Positions 54,870 to 64,000 of a stretch of DNA of 64,000 nt are shown piece after piece. The stretch is from Piezodorus guildinii. Taxonomy: Eukaryota; Arthropoda; Insecta; Hemiptera; Pentatomidae. The stretch is from contig CM041298.1 in NCBI GenBank assembly GCA_023052935.1, positions 64,660,217-64,724,216 on the forward strand. Reading direction: 5' to 3'. The notes under the pieces are model-generated. The model saw nothing but the letters and a program-made list of their open reading frames with translations, was not told the DNA's origin and ran no database searches. The number at the start of each line of letters is the position of its first letter. The stretch's first letter is position 1. The position numbers and the translations under genes were made by a program.

Positions 54870-56504
54870 ATGGATCTAGATCAGACCCAATCTTGTGACG
54901 ACTCGGAGGAGGAGACTCCCTTTTCTGAAGTAAGCGAGTCAGACTCACAGTATTTAAAGCCTAGGACACTACAGAAACGCCAGAGAAAGAACACTGGTTC
55001 CGCTGGTAATTCACCAAATAAAAAAAAAAACAAAGCGGCTAAGACCAAACAGCAATCGAAAACAATACCATCACCGCCTAAAACTCGCAGTACCACTGCA
55101 GCCAACCTAAATGAGACAACGGCGCCATCTACTTCAAAACCTACTGCTTCTACTTCTGCCTCTAGCACTTCAGCTAACGCCAACATTAAAAACCATCTCC
55201 CGGAACCACAAGGATTTTCTGACCCCGAACCACCTCCAATATATGTCTCAAATATAAATAACTTCCTCTCGTTCGGTAAAGAAATTTCTGATATAATAGG
55301 CCAGCCAAACTTTCAATGTTTTTCACGTATAAATGACATAAAAATTAATACTACTAATAAGGAAAGTTACAAAAAACTGATCACTTATTTAAGTACAAAA
55401 AATTTTGATTTCCATTGTTACCAACTAAAACAAGATAAACCTTATCGAGTGGTTTTGAGAGGGCTCCACTCATCCACTCCTACTGAAGCCATCAAAAGCG
55501 GCCTAGAAGAAATTGGCCATAACTTTAGAAACATCTCTTCTGTAACGCACCCCAGAGAAAAATATGCGTTGCCCCTGTTTTTCGTGGATTTGGAGCCAGC
55601 CAGGAATAACATGGAGATATTCCAGGTAAGACGGCTGGTATATTCGACAGTTCGGTTTGAAGAGCCAAGACAGAGAACAATAATCGTCCAGTGCACCAAA
55701 TGTCAAACTTTAGGGCACACAAAGTCCTACTGCCATCACCCAGCTAGGTGTGTCAAGTGTGCCGGGCCACACACCTCTGATACATGCCTCAAACCCCCTA
55801 ATGAGCCTGCAAAGTGTGCTCTTTGTGGTGAAGGCCATCCAGCAAGCTATAAGGGCTGTAGCGTATATAAAAATCTTCTAAGGCAGAGGACACAGCACCT
55901 AGCGGAACCACGAGTGGAACAGAAGATTCGCCCGCAGGTACCTGATTTGGATTTTACTAATTTTCCAGAAATCGTGAAACAACCAGGTATCGTCGTTCAA
56001 CAGCTGCCAACTACAACTGCCGTCAAGGAACTCACAGAGCACACCAAAAAGCCTTCCTCCGATATCATCGCCATCAAGAATCAACAGCCACGGCGACAGG
56101 CGCCTCCTAAAGCCCAAACCAAGCCTCCGGCCTCCCATTCTAACCCACAACCTGCACATCGACCCGTCCCCCCCCATCTACCCTTACGGATAAAATTGCC
56201 TCCTGAACAACCTCCCCACATACCATCTCCTTCTGTTAAGCTGACTCAACCAAACCCCTCGCCTCAAGTACCTCAGCGGACTGAACATCATCCTACCCCA
56301 CGGCGAGCCCAGCCCCAAGCCAATAATCCTGACCATACAAATCATCCACAAGTCTCTTACCCACAGCCGTATCCCAACCAAGATCCTTTCAACATATGCT
56401 CCATTCTCCAGTCCTTTCTTTCAGATCTTAAAGAAACTATCCTACCACTAATCACCCTTCTCACTAGAATCCTTACCCAAATCCCATTCAATTTCTCACA
56501 ATGA
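54870..56504 (+). CDS. LINE ORF1, gag-like protein with three CCHC zinc knuckles
   Basis: 544 residues, intact. An acidic then Lys/Ser/Pro-rich N-terminus (1-120) precedes a PRE_C2HC-type domain (about 190-272: PYRVVLRGLHSSTPTEAIKS, DLEPARNNMEIFQVRRL). Three knuckles follow from residue 275: CTKCQTLGHTKSYC, CVKCAGPHTSDTC and CALCGEGHPASYKGC. The C-terminal 200 residues are Pro/Gln-rich. Jockey gag-like proteins bind the element RNA and form particles. The start at 54870 is the first ATG in frame. The stop TGA overlaps the ORF2 start (ATGA at 56501-56504). Confidence 0.92.
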   Translation: MDLDQTQSCDDSEEETPFSEVSESDSQYLKPRTLQKRQRKNTGSAGNSPNKKKNKAAKTKQQSKTIPSPPKTRSTTAANLNETTAPSTSKPTASTSASSTSANANIKNHLPEPQGFSDPEPPPIYVSNINNFLSFGKEISDIIGQPNFQCFSRINDIKINTTNKESYKKLITYLSTKNFDFHCYQLKQDKPYRVVLRGLHSSTPTEAIKSGLEEIGHNFRNISSVTHPREKYALPLFFVDLEPARNNMEIFQVRRLVYSTVRFEEPRQRTIIVQCTKCQTLGHTKSYCHHPARCVKCAGPHTSDTCLKPPNEPAKCALCGEGHPASYKGCSVYKNLLRQRTQHLAEPRVEQKIRPQVPDLDFTNFPEIVKQPGIVVQQLPTTTAVKELTEHTKKPSSDIIAIKNQQPRRQAPPKAQTKPPASHSNPQPAHRPVPPHLPLRIKLPPEQPPHIPSPSVKLTQPNPSPQVPQRTEHHPTPRRAQPQANNPDHTNHPQVSYPQPYPNQDPFNICSILQSFLSDLKETILPLITLLTRILTQIPFNFSQ

Positions 56505-58943
56505 GTGTAAAGCCCCTAGCAATCCTATTGTGGAACGCTAACGGCCTACTCAACCACCGTGACGAATTGGACATATTTCTCCATGACAACCATATTGACA
56601 TAGCACTTTTGACTGAAACTCACTTTACACGACGAACACGTTTTTACATACGTGACTACATCACATATAGATCGGACCACCCAGACAACACTTCCCATGC
56701 TGGGTCATGCATCCTTATCCATAAGTCCTTACCTCATTCCCTTATTCCATCTACTCCAACTGACGCCATACAATCAACCTCAGTGACCATTTCCACTCGT
56801 CCTTTCCATCTCACCCTCGCAGCTGTATACAGTCCTCCTGGTATTTCCCTTTCCTTTAACCAACTTGAAACCCTGTTTCGATCCCTCGGACCGCGCTTTA
56901 TCGCTGGAGGAGACTATAATGCTAAACACCAACGGTGGGGTTGCCGAACTACCAACTCTCGAGGTAATCTCCTTTCCAGTGTCTTGACTTCCCATACCTA
57001 TACTGTCCTCTCACCCATGAATCCCACATATTGGCCAACATCTCTAAAAAAAAAACCTGACATCCTGGATATATTTATCTCCTCTCAAATTTCCTCCTCC
57101 CAAACAATAATCAGATCACTGAACGACCTTTCCTCAGATCATAGCCCGGTTTTGCTTTCCTTGCATTCCAGTTTTGTTCCTAAATCCCTTCCTCCTACAT
57201 TGATCAAAGGACGAGTAAGCTGGGACGTATTTCGACTGGACTTGGAAAGCAAATTGGACTTGAACACTCCACTCAAGACAAATAATGATATTGATACAGC
57301 TGTAAAGAAACTGACTGACTCCATAACTAGCAGTATAACTGACAACACAAAGACCACCAAGATTAATGACACTCGACGTACTGATCTGCCACAGCATATT
57401 CGGTTATTATTAAATGAAAAACGCAAAGCGAGATCGAAGTGGCATAAGACACGATACCCAGCTGACAAAACTTACTATACCAAACTAACTAACAAACTCA
57501 AATCAGAAATAAAGACATACAAAATTCAAAATTTACTCAACTTTACTGAAAATCTTACTACAACAGACAAATCGTTATGGACAACCACAAAAAAAACTTC
57601 TTAAGTTCAAAGACTTTAACCATCCACTCCTGACTGAAAACAAAACCTGGACAAGATCTGACGAAGAGAAAGCCCAGATATTAGGACAACATCTTTACAA
57701 CACTTATACTCCCCATCCAGATATCCTTAATCCCGAACACCTTGAAAGGATAGAAGAAGACCTAACTATTCCCCTCCAAATGACCCTTCCACCTAAAGCT
57801 TTCCATCCTTTAGAAATATCCAATATCATTCATAGATTACCTGCTCGAAAAGCTCCTGGCCATGACCAAATCACTTCCCATATCTTAAAACATCTCCCGC
57901 AAAAAGCCATCCTTTTCCTCACGTACAGCTATAATGCCGTTGTCTCCTCTGCGTTGGAGCGCGGATTGTACTGCACGGGAGCCTTTCTCGACGTGGAACA
58001 GGCCTTTGACCGAGTCTGGCACCCGGGATTGCTTTACAAGCTCCGCCTATTTCTCCCTCCTACTTATTTTCTTATTATACAGTCCTACCTTGCTGATAGA
58101 TTTTTCCAAATACATCACCACAGCTCCTATTCCTCCCTTTTATCTCAATCTGCTGGTGTTCCCCAAGGCAGCATCCTAGAGCCTGTCCTTTATACAGTCT
58201 ATACAGCTGATATCCCAATCCATCCTAACACTTTCCTTTCTACTTATGCTGATGACACGTGTGTGTTATCGGTAGATAATGATCCATTTACTGCCTCCCA
58301 CACTCTTCAATCCCACATCCGAGACCTTGAAGTATGGTGTCAGAAATGGAGGATTAAAATTAATTCTAACAAATCCCACCAAATAACCTTTACCCTACGC
58401 CGTAAACCAATGACTTCCTGCCCCACAGTATCCTTTAATGACACTCCACAAGCCCCTGTTGAACAGATTCGATACCTCGGACTCCACCTTGACAAACGTC
58501 TGACTTGGAACCCCCATACAAGACTGAAAAGACAAGAAACTGCCCGACGTTTTCGACTACTCCAACACTTACTGGACAAACGCTCCAATCTTCCACTTAC
58601 ATACAAAAGACTTATTTTAATGACCATCATAAGACCGATATGGACTTACGGAGTAGAGCTATGGGGCTCTACCAAACCATCCAATTCTTCTCGTATCCAA
58701 TCCTTACAATCCAAAATCCTTCGTAAAATCCTTAACGCTCCTTACTTTGTCACGAATAAGCTTATCCATAACGACCTTAATATCCCATATGTTACTGAAT
58801 TAGCCCGAACCAGATATCAATCATTCCATGAAAAACTCCATTTCCACTCTAATCCACTAGTTTCTATCCTATCATCCTCTTCGATTCCTGATAATCCTCC
58901 GAGGCGTCTGAAAAGAAGATGGCCCCGAGACCTTCTAGTTTAA
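56501..58943 (+). pseudogene. LINE ORF2, endonuclease plus reverse transcriptase, broken
   Basis: 56501-57604 encodes an AP-like endonuclease with its key motifs: LLWNANG, LLTETHF, GGDYNAKH and SSDHSPVLL. At 57589-57596 an eight-A run shifts the frame to a TAA stop (57602-57604). The continuing frame (from 57603) runs unbroken to 58943: KAFHPLEISNIIHRLPARKA, APGHDQITSHILK, LDVEQAFDRVWH, GVPQGSILEP, STYADDTCVLS (catalytic YADD near 58248) and the thumb to RRWPRDLLV. Between about 57945 and 57960 (SYNAVVSS|ALERGLYC) roughly 130 residues of the RT fingers (the YRPISLL region) are missing. So there are two separate lesions. Confidence 0.9.
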
Positions 58944-59087
58944 AATATTTTCAGAGTGCTGCCGATGGGTGGCATCTCTTCATGTATTTCATGTTAGAGT
59001 ACTATATCCATCACATTTACTTGTTGTATATAATTATACAGTTGTAAATATCAATAAATATGTTTAAAAAAAAAAAAAAAAAAAAAA
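58944..59087 (+). other. LINE 3'UTR and poly(A)
   Basis: This segment carries 'gtgctgccgatgggtggcat', 'cagttgtaaatatcaataaa' and about 24 A. It is the reference for identifying truncated tails at 9080, 10500, 27500, 32100, 38200, 44000 and 63550. AATAAA is at 59054-59059. Confidence 0.85.
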
Positions 59088-59190
59088 AAGTAGTTTTCGT
59101 TACTCGCAGTACTGCACTGTTCAGGGTTGGTGATTTTCTGAATTACATTGCAGTGTTAAAAACTTTTAAATTAAATATTTTATACTAAAT

Positions 59191-59203
59191 AATATATATA
59201 TAT

Positions 59204-59250
<47 letters not shown>
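59191..59250. repeat. (TA)n microsatellite
   Basis: A TA run with one AA interruption. Confidence 0.95.
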
Positions 59251-59253
<3 letters not shown>

Positions 59254-59454
59254 TCTTGTAAAATACGTTAATTCAACCTATTTTCAATAGGTATCATACG
59301 AGAGGATGCTTATGAAATTGAATAAATGCCTGATATTATTAAATACATTATATTAGTACCTTTTTCTTTTTTTTAATAATATATTTTAAGCTATGAAAAC
59401 GTTTGTAAAATAATGTACATATATAAGTTCTTTTCTTAAAATTTATTATATTAA

Positions 59455-60955
59455 AAAAACGGTATGGGATACCAAAAGAATCCCGAAAGATTGGGAGTAC
59501 TGTGTGGTTATTTCTATTCACAAAAAAGGAAGTCAAACGGAATGTGCTAATTATAGACCAATTAGCCTCCTGTCCGTGGCATACAAAATGTACACGCACA
59601 TTCTGGAGAAAAGGTATGGAGGTACGGAGTACCCCTGAGTCATGATTGTCATACATTCGAAAGAGATATGACTAAACAACAACCCAAAACTGGAGAAAAG
59701 GCTACGACGAATTATGGAGGAACAATTGGAAGAGGAGCAAGCAGGTTTTCGCCCTGGCAGGCAGACCCATGATAATATCTCTGTCATAAGAAATATATTA
59801 GAAAAATCATGGGACAGAGATAGAAGCACATATTTGGCATTCCTGGACCTTAAGGCTGCTTTCGACTCGGTCCCACGTCAAGAAATATGGAACGCGCCTT
59901 GCAGCGAAAAATGTACCAATAGATCTTATTTCCGCCATAAAATCTCTATACACTGATTCTAAAGGAGTGGTACTGCACCTTTTCCCATTGATAAAGGAGT
60001 AAAGCAGGGAGACAGTCTGAGCCCGCTTCTGTTTACGGTGTTTATGGATGAGATCCACAAAATTTGTAAAAGGCGAACTGCCCGAACAGTGCTTGGTAAG
60101 TGGAACATGAGGACGATTTCCGATACCAGCCACGGTTATACGCTGATGATATCGTCCTTATTTGCGATACGAAAGACAAACTACAGCAAGCTCTAATAGA
60201 ATGGCAGGAAGAACTTCAGCGAAAGGGAATGACCATAAATGTCTCCAAGAGCAAGATACTGGTCCTGTCCCGAGATGAGGAAGAGACTGTGGAGGTGATT
60301 TGTAACGGCGAGGTTCTCCAAGTAGTTGAAAACTTTCTCTACTTAGGCTGCAATATAAATAGGCAGGGAAAAATAGATTACGAAATTGCAAACAGGATTG
60401 CTGAAGCAAATCAAATCTATTACAGTATATGCAATAGTATTGTTGGCCATCGAGATGTGGGGCTAGAGACGAAGCTCCACATTTACAAATCTGTATACCT
60501 CCCCACTGATACCTACGGGATCGAGAGCTGGGTAATGCTGGACAAACAAATAAGCCGAATTACTGCAGCTGAAATAAGGTATTTACGTAGGGTCGCAGGA
60601 AAAACGAGAAGAGACCGCGTAAGGAATGAAGGAATTAGAGCGGAGCTTAAAATTCCTGCGCTGAAAACCATCCTCGAGAAGCGACAGCTAAAATGGTTCG
60701 GCCATGTTTGTCGAATGAATGAGGACCGCGAATCCAGAAAAGTGTTGGAAGCTCGAGCCACTGAAAAAAAGGCCGCGCGGAAGGCCTAGGATTTTGTATG
60801 ACGGATATATCCAGAAGATCGGATGGAAAAGATTGCAGGAACTTAAACAACTCTGCAGAAATCGTGAAGCTTGGCAACGTTGGATCGAGGCCCCTCCACG
60901 CTAGTAAAGGCACATAGGAGGAAGATAAAGAATAAGAAAAAAAAAACAGTAAATA
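59455..60955 (+). pseudogene. 5'-truncated RTE/CR1-like LINE, most of the RT
   Basis: The parts run in order: CANYRPISLLSVAYKMYTHI (59545-59605), EEEQAGFRPGRQTHDNIS and AFLDLKAAFDSVPRQE (59730-59885), GVKQGDSLSPLLFTVFMDE (about 59995-60055), YADDIVLICDTK (about 60130), then thumb and tail FLYLGCNINRQGKIDYEIAN to GHVCRMNED and a GRPRILYDGY ending by 60904. An 87-bp insert breaks it at 59603-59701, frames shift near 59955 and 60110, and a seven-A run at 60764-60770 shifts the last 45 codons. A 690-bp stretch (60100-60789) is still open. The A-rich tail ends near 60955. Confidence 0.85.
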
Positions 60956-60988
60956 AAAATAATAAAATTAAACTTTTGAATTGTAAAG

Positions 60989-62058
60989 GTAGGTAGGTAA
61001 GGTGTTTTAATAATAATAATAATAATAATAATAATTTCTTTATTTATTCTGGGACAAGTCCCTTCAGAATAATACATATGAAAGTAAATAAAGTCTTAGA
61101 TGCCTTAGAGTAATAATGGAAGAAAAAAATACAGTGATAAAGTAAAAAATAAATACACAAGACAAAGATAACATATAAAACCAAACTGTTGAATATAATA
61201 AATCGACTTCTCATTCTAGTTCGAGTGAGAGAAACAAAAAAAAAAAAAAAATAATATATATGTACATAAAACTAATTTAGATGTTAGTTAAAAAGAAAAT
61301 AAAATACAAAATTATCCTTCTGTTCCTGTGCAGAGCTTTGATCAAAAAATAATTATATACAATTGCTATCTAATTAAAAAAACAAAAATAAAAACAGGAG
61401 AAAAAAAAAAAAATAATAACTTCTATATTAACGCTTCTGTGATTTTATAAATTTATTTATTTATCATTATTATTTTATTTCATTCTTTTTCTATTTTTTT
61501 TTTTTATTTTTTTTTATTTTTTTTTTATTTGAACATTCTCATTTAAAATTGGTTATTGTCGAGATTTCTTGGAATTTGAATGGATAGGAAGTAATTGAAT
61601 AGACGGGATTTAAAGGTTGGAAGGGTATTCGAGTTACGGATATGAGAAGGGATAGAGTTCCATACGGAAGATGATCGGACAATGAAAGATCTGTCGAAAG
61701 CTGCGGTTCGATGGGGCGGCATATACAAATCAGAAGGCCGTGCTCGAGTGTTGCGGGAATGAATCGAGGATTTGAATAGTAGGAGGTCAGAGATGTATGA
61801 TGGACGGCGGGATCGGATTACTTGATAGAGGAAGGATGCCAAGAAGTACTTACGACGATAGGAAGGATAAAGCCACTTTAACTCTTCGTAGAATCGAGTG
61901 ACAGAGGTGTCTCTGGAGATCCCAAAGATGAATCGGATGAAACAATTAAATAGCCTTTTTAGTTTTTCCTCAAGATCTCCAGAGACACCCCCAAACACCG
62001 TACAGCAATAGTCAAAGTGGGGGAATATTAGGGCGATAAATGTCTAGACTATTACGCC
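60989..62058 (-). mobile_element. Short 'gggcg' unit containing a nested CR1-like LINE
   Basis: A 15-bp duplication, ttttgaattgtaaag (60974-60988, 62059-62073), flanks a segment. Its two ends together equal the 51-bp unit seen unbroken at 47294-47356. Within it, on the minus strand, lies the 5'-truncated CR1-like LINE with its (TTA)n tail at 61007-61034. Hence two successive insertions. Confidence 0.6.
61007..62026 (-). pseudogene. 5'-truncated CR1-like LINE, RT tail plus 3'UTR
   Basis: On the minus strand, PHFDYCCTVFGG (about 62014) precedes LEEKLKRLFNCFIRFIFGIS, FLASFLYQVIRSR, SSSVWNSIPSHIRNSNTL and FKSRLFNYFLS, stop at 61543. This is the same family as 49650-50550. The frame is open over 151 codons. 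The 3'UTR is A/T-rich with poly(A)/(T) runs, ending 'gggacttgtcccagaataaataaag' plus (ATT)n. Confidence 0.78.
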
Positions 62059-62073
62059 CGTTTTGAATTGTAA

Positions 62074-62620
62074 AGAAAGTATTCACAGCTAAAATTAGGC
62101 ACAGCTTTTGCAAAAGGAAACCGAACATTGTCCACAAATATTTTGTTCGCATTTAATACTAACTATAGATAACTTCCTATTCTTGTTTCTTGGGCAAAAA
62201 TAACATCTCCATTTCTTGGACGGGGTCTCCTGACTATATGTGTTAGATTTTGCTGCTTTTTCCCCTGATAATGATTAAACTTTGAACTGAAGCTCTCGAG
62301 GAAGTTTGGGATTTTCTGATCGTCTGGTCATGTGATCCTTTATCAAGGATGATCCCAGCTTCTTAATAAAGTTAAAAAGGTACATCAAACAACACGATCA
62401 TGATACATTTCTTTCAACAAATTGAAAAACATACTTTCAATAAATCCGAACAGTAATGGTAAGGTGGTGTCCATAGGACACTAATAACACTGCCCTAAAG
62501 CAATGCCGGAAAAAAAACTGACTAAAAAAGGATGCTATATTGCAATAATGTCGAAACTGGCCGATTCCACAAGCCGATTGAATCCGGACATTGGGATTTA
62601 CAAATCTTTAAAGAGGCTCT

Positions 62621-62622
<2 letters not shown>
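62074..62622. other. No recognisable gene
   Basis: Mixed-composition sequence with no sustained frame or shared repeat. This is among the few stretches that look unique, and could be host intron. Confidence 0.45.

Positions 62623-62690
<68 letters not shown>
62623..62690. repeat. (TA)n microsatellite
   Basis: An uninterrupted TA run of about 68 bp. Confidence 0.95.
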
Positions 62691-62692
<2 letters not shown>

Positions 62693-62730
62693 TTAAGACA
62701 GATTAGATGGGTACTCCTTAAGACGGTTTC

Positions 62731-62783
62731 ATTAAGCAACATCGAGCATATTCAGCATTAGCAGTTGCTGGATGACCAGGGAA
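62731..62783 (+). repeat. 5S-rRNA-derived fragment (SINE3-like head or pseudogene)
   Basis: 'attaagcaacatcgagca' is close to the 5S rRNA box A region (ttaagcaacgtcgggcg), and 'ctggatgaccagggaa' to the box C region (ttggatgggtgaccgcctgggaa). The distance is stretched by about nine bases and several mismatches. A functional 5S gene is excluded because its first 45 bases and last third are not recognisable. It could be the pol III head of a SINE3-type element. Confidence 0.35.
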
Positions 62784-63534
62784 TTTCTCTTTCCTTCCGT
62801 TTATGTGAGAGCCGTTAGCTTAATGGAGGCAAACCACAACGACCGGACTTAGAAGTAATGACACTGCCCTGTATAATCATTCTAAATAATGTCGTGGTCT
62901 TACTCGACGTCAAATAACCGCTGACCTTGAGAAGTCATAATCCGTAGATCTTTACCGATACTTCATTGTCGGAGTGAGTGCGTGAAAAGCACACTGCCTT
63001 GCAAACATATTTCTTGCTGCATTATTATAAATTCATTTTGAGGCGTTCTCATATGACATTTGAATTAAAAAGTCAAAATTTTCCATATGTCCATATCCTC
63101 TTTACGTTCCTAACCGTAGAACTAAAAGTTTTTTGTCCGCTAATTTATCCTCTGGAATTCTTTACCTACTTATATCCCCTATGCTGCGTATCTACCCATC
63201 TGTCCCTTAAAGCAATTGTGATGTTTTAATTATGATTATAATATTTTAAAATTAATACTGTCCATCCATTCTCCATATTACAACTTTGCTATCAACTTAT
63301 TTATTTTTTATTTTTCCTAATTATTAAAATTATCTACTGATGATTGTTTTTAGATTTTAAAATAGTTTTTGTTGTATATACCATATATTCACCTACCATT
63401 GTGTTCCCTTTGTCTGTTGGTCAAACCTGTATATTTCATCTGTACATATATTTTATTCTGAAGGGGCTTATCCGAGAATATACTTATTTTCTATTTCTAT
63501 TTCTATATAGCCTATTTTTTTTTTTAAACATATT
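62784..63534. other. No recognisable gene
   Basis: The sequence turns increasingly T-rich to the right. Frames at 62978-63229 and 63344-63595 are compositional or cross into the LINE. Confidence 0.45.
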
Positions 63535-64000
63535 TATTGATATCTACAACTGTATTTTAAAAAAATTACATCAAGTAAATGTGATGGTTATATAGAAAAC
63601 TGTCATGAAATACATGTAGAGCCACTACCCAGTGGCAGCACTCTAAAAATATTCTAAACTAGAAGGTCTCGTGGCCGTCTTCTTTTCTGACGCCTCGGAG
63701 GATTATCAGGGATCGATGAGGAAGCAAGGATTGAAACTAATGGATTGTAGTGGGAATAGAGTTTGTCATGGAAGTAACGGTACCTGGTTCGGGCTAAGTC
63801 AGCTACAAATAGAATATTAAGGTCTTTATGGATGAGTTTATTTGTGAGAAAATAAGGAGCATTGAGGATTTTACGAAGGATTTTTGATTGTAAGGAATGG
63901 ATACAAGAGGAATTCGATGGTTTAGTAGAGCCCCATAGCTAGAGTTCATATCGGTCTTATGATAACCATATCATAAATAAGTCTTTTGTAATTAAGTGGA
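63535..64000 (-). pseudogene. Jockey-type LINE tail, running off the window
   Basis: The minus strand carries the 3'UTR ('acagttgtagatatcaataaat' side at 63540-63560) and the coding complement for RRLKRRRPRDLLV near 63665-63715. Further right come ILRKILNAPYFLTNKLIHKDLN and YGALLNHRIPLV. It continues beyond 64000. It is among the copies closest to the full-length LINE in this window. Confidence 0.85.

Larger units (their letters stand above)
54259..59087 (+). mobile_element. Structurally full-length jockey-type LINE, 4.8 kb
   Basis: It runs from a 611-bp 5'UTR through ORF1, ORF2 and a 120-bp 3'UTR ('gttgtaaatatcaataaatatg') to a poly(A) of about 24. A perfect 12-bp target duplication, aagtagttttcg, flanks it (54247-54258, 59088-59099). 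ORF1 and ORF2 overlap by the four bases ATGA. The order gag-like ORF, then AP endonuclease plus RT without RNase H, is that of the jockey clade. It is inactive because of a frameshift and a deletion in ORF2. At least eight truncated copies of this or close families lie elsewhere in the window. Confidence 0.92.

Noticed and set aside
54881..57468. Minus-strand frames under the LINE ORFs
   Set aside because: They are shadows of ORF1 and ORF2, with no independent support.

Overview
The window looks like AT-rich, gene-poor DNA from an arthropod, most likely an insect. I cannot place it more closely. The only host coding sequence I can defend is one 136-bp exon (51351-51486, + strand). It encodes the C-terminal half of an immunoglobulin domain of the Beaten-path (Beat) type, with a splice acceptor and donor. 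No neighbouring exon is visible, so most of the 64 kb is probably intron of that gene or intergenic DNA, filled by transposons nested in one another.

Layout. 1-10 kb holds Penelope-like (PLE) terminal repeats with hammerhead-ribozyme-like cores, a dead R1-clade LINE, two 5'-truncated LINEs with an RTE/CR1-like C-terminus, and a tRNA-derived SINE. 10-14 kb holds a truncated jockey-type LINE and a 2.95-kb foldback element (FB2) inserted in an interspersed repeat I call R1. 15.6-23.2 kb holds two copies of a gypsy-like LTR: one interrupted by a 3.1-kb hAT-like foldback element (FB1a), the other a solo LTR with a 4-bp target duplication. Between them lies a dead mariner split by a second, shorter FB1 copy. 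24-32 kb holds jockey LINE fragments, a PLE inverted repeat, a 0.7-kb terminal-inverted-repeat element (R7), and several R1 copies carrying nested LINEs. 33-35 kb holds a composite unit with a broken LINE endonuclease. 37-50 kb holds more LINE tails, R1 copies, two SINEs, and a jockey LINE hit by both a mariner and a PLE. 51.3-54 kb holds the host exon and a third foldback palindrome (FB3). 54.2-59.1 kb holds a structurally full-length jockey-type LINE (5'UTR, gag-like ORF1, broken ORF2, poly(A), 12-bp target duplication). 59.4-64 kb holds an RTE-like LINE, a CR1-like LINE tail, a possible 5S-rRNA-derived fragment and another jockey tail.

How the parts relate. No element here looks able to move itself. 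The full-length LINE lacks the RT finger region and has a frameshift; both mariners are broken; and FB1, FB2, FB3, R1 and R7 show no transposase. Target duplications and paralogous empty sites give an order of events. R1 copies are old and are the targets of jockey LINEs and FB2. The LTR and the mariner are the targets of FB1. The mariner at 44 kb entered a jockey 3' end.

The most unusual structures are three foldback elements with long near-palindromic arms, two of them built from tandem units of about 110 bp, and repeated hammerhead-like motifs in the PLE repeats. All comparisons were made by eye within the window; no database was searched.
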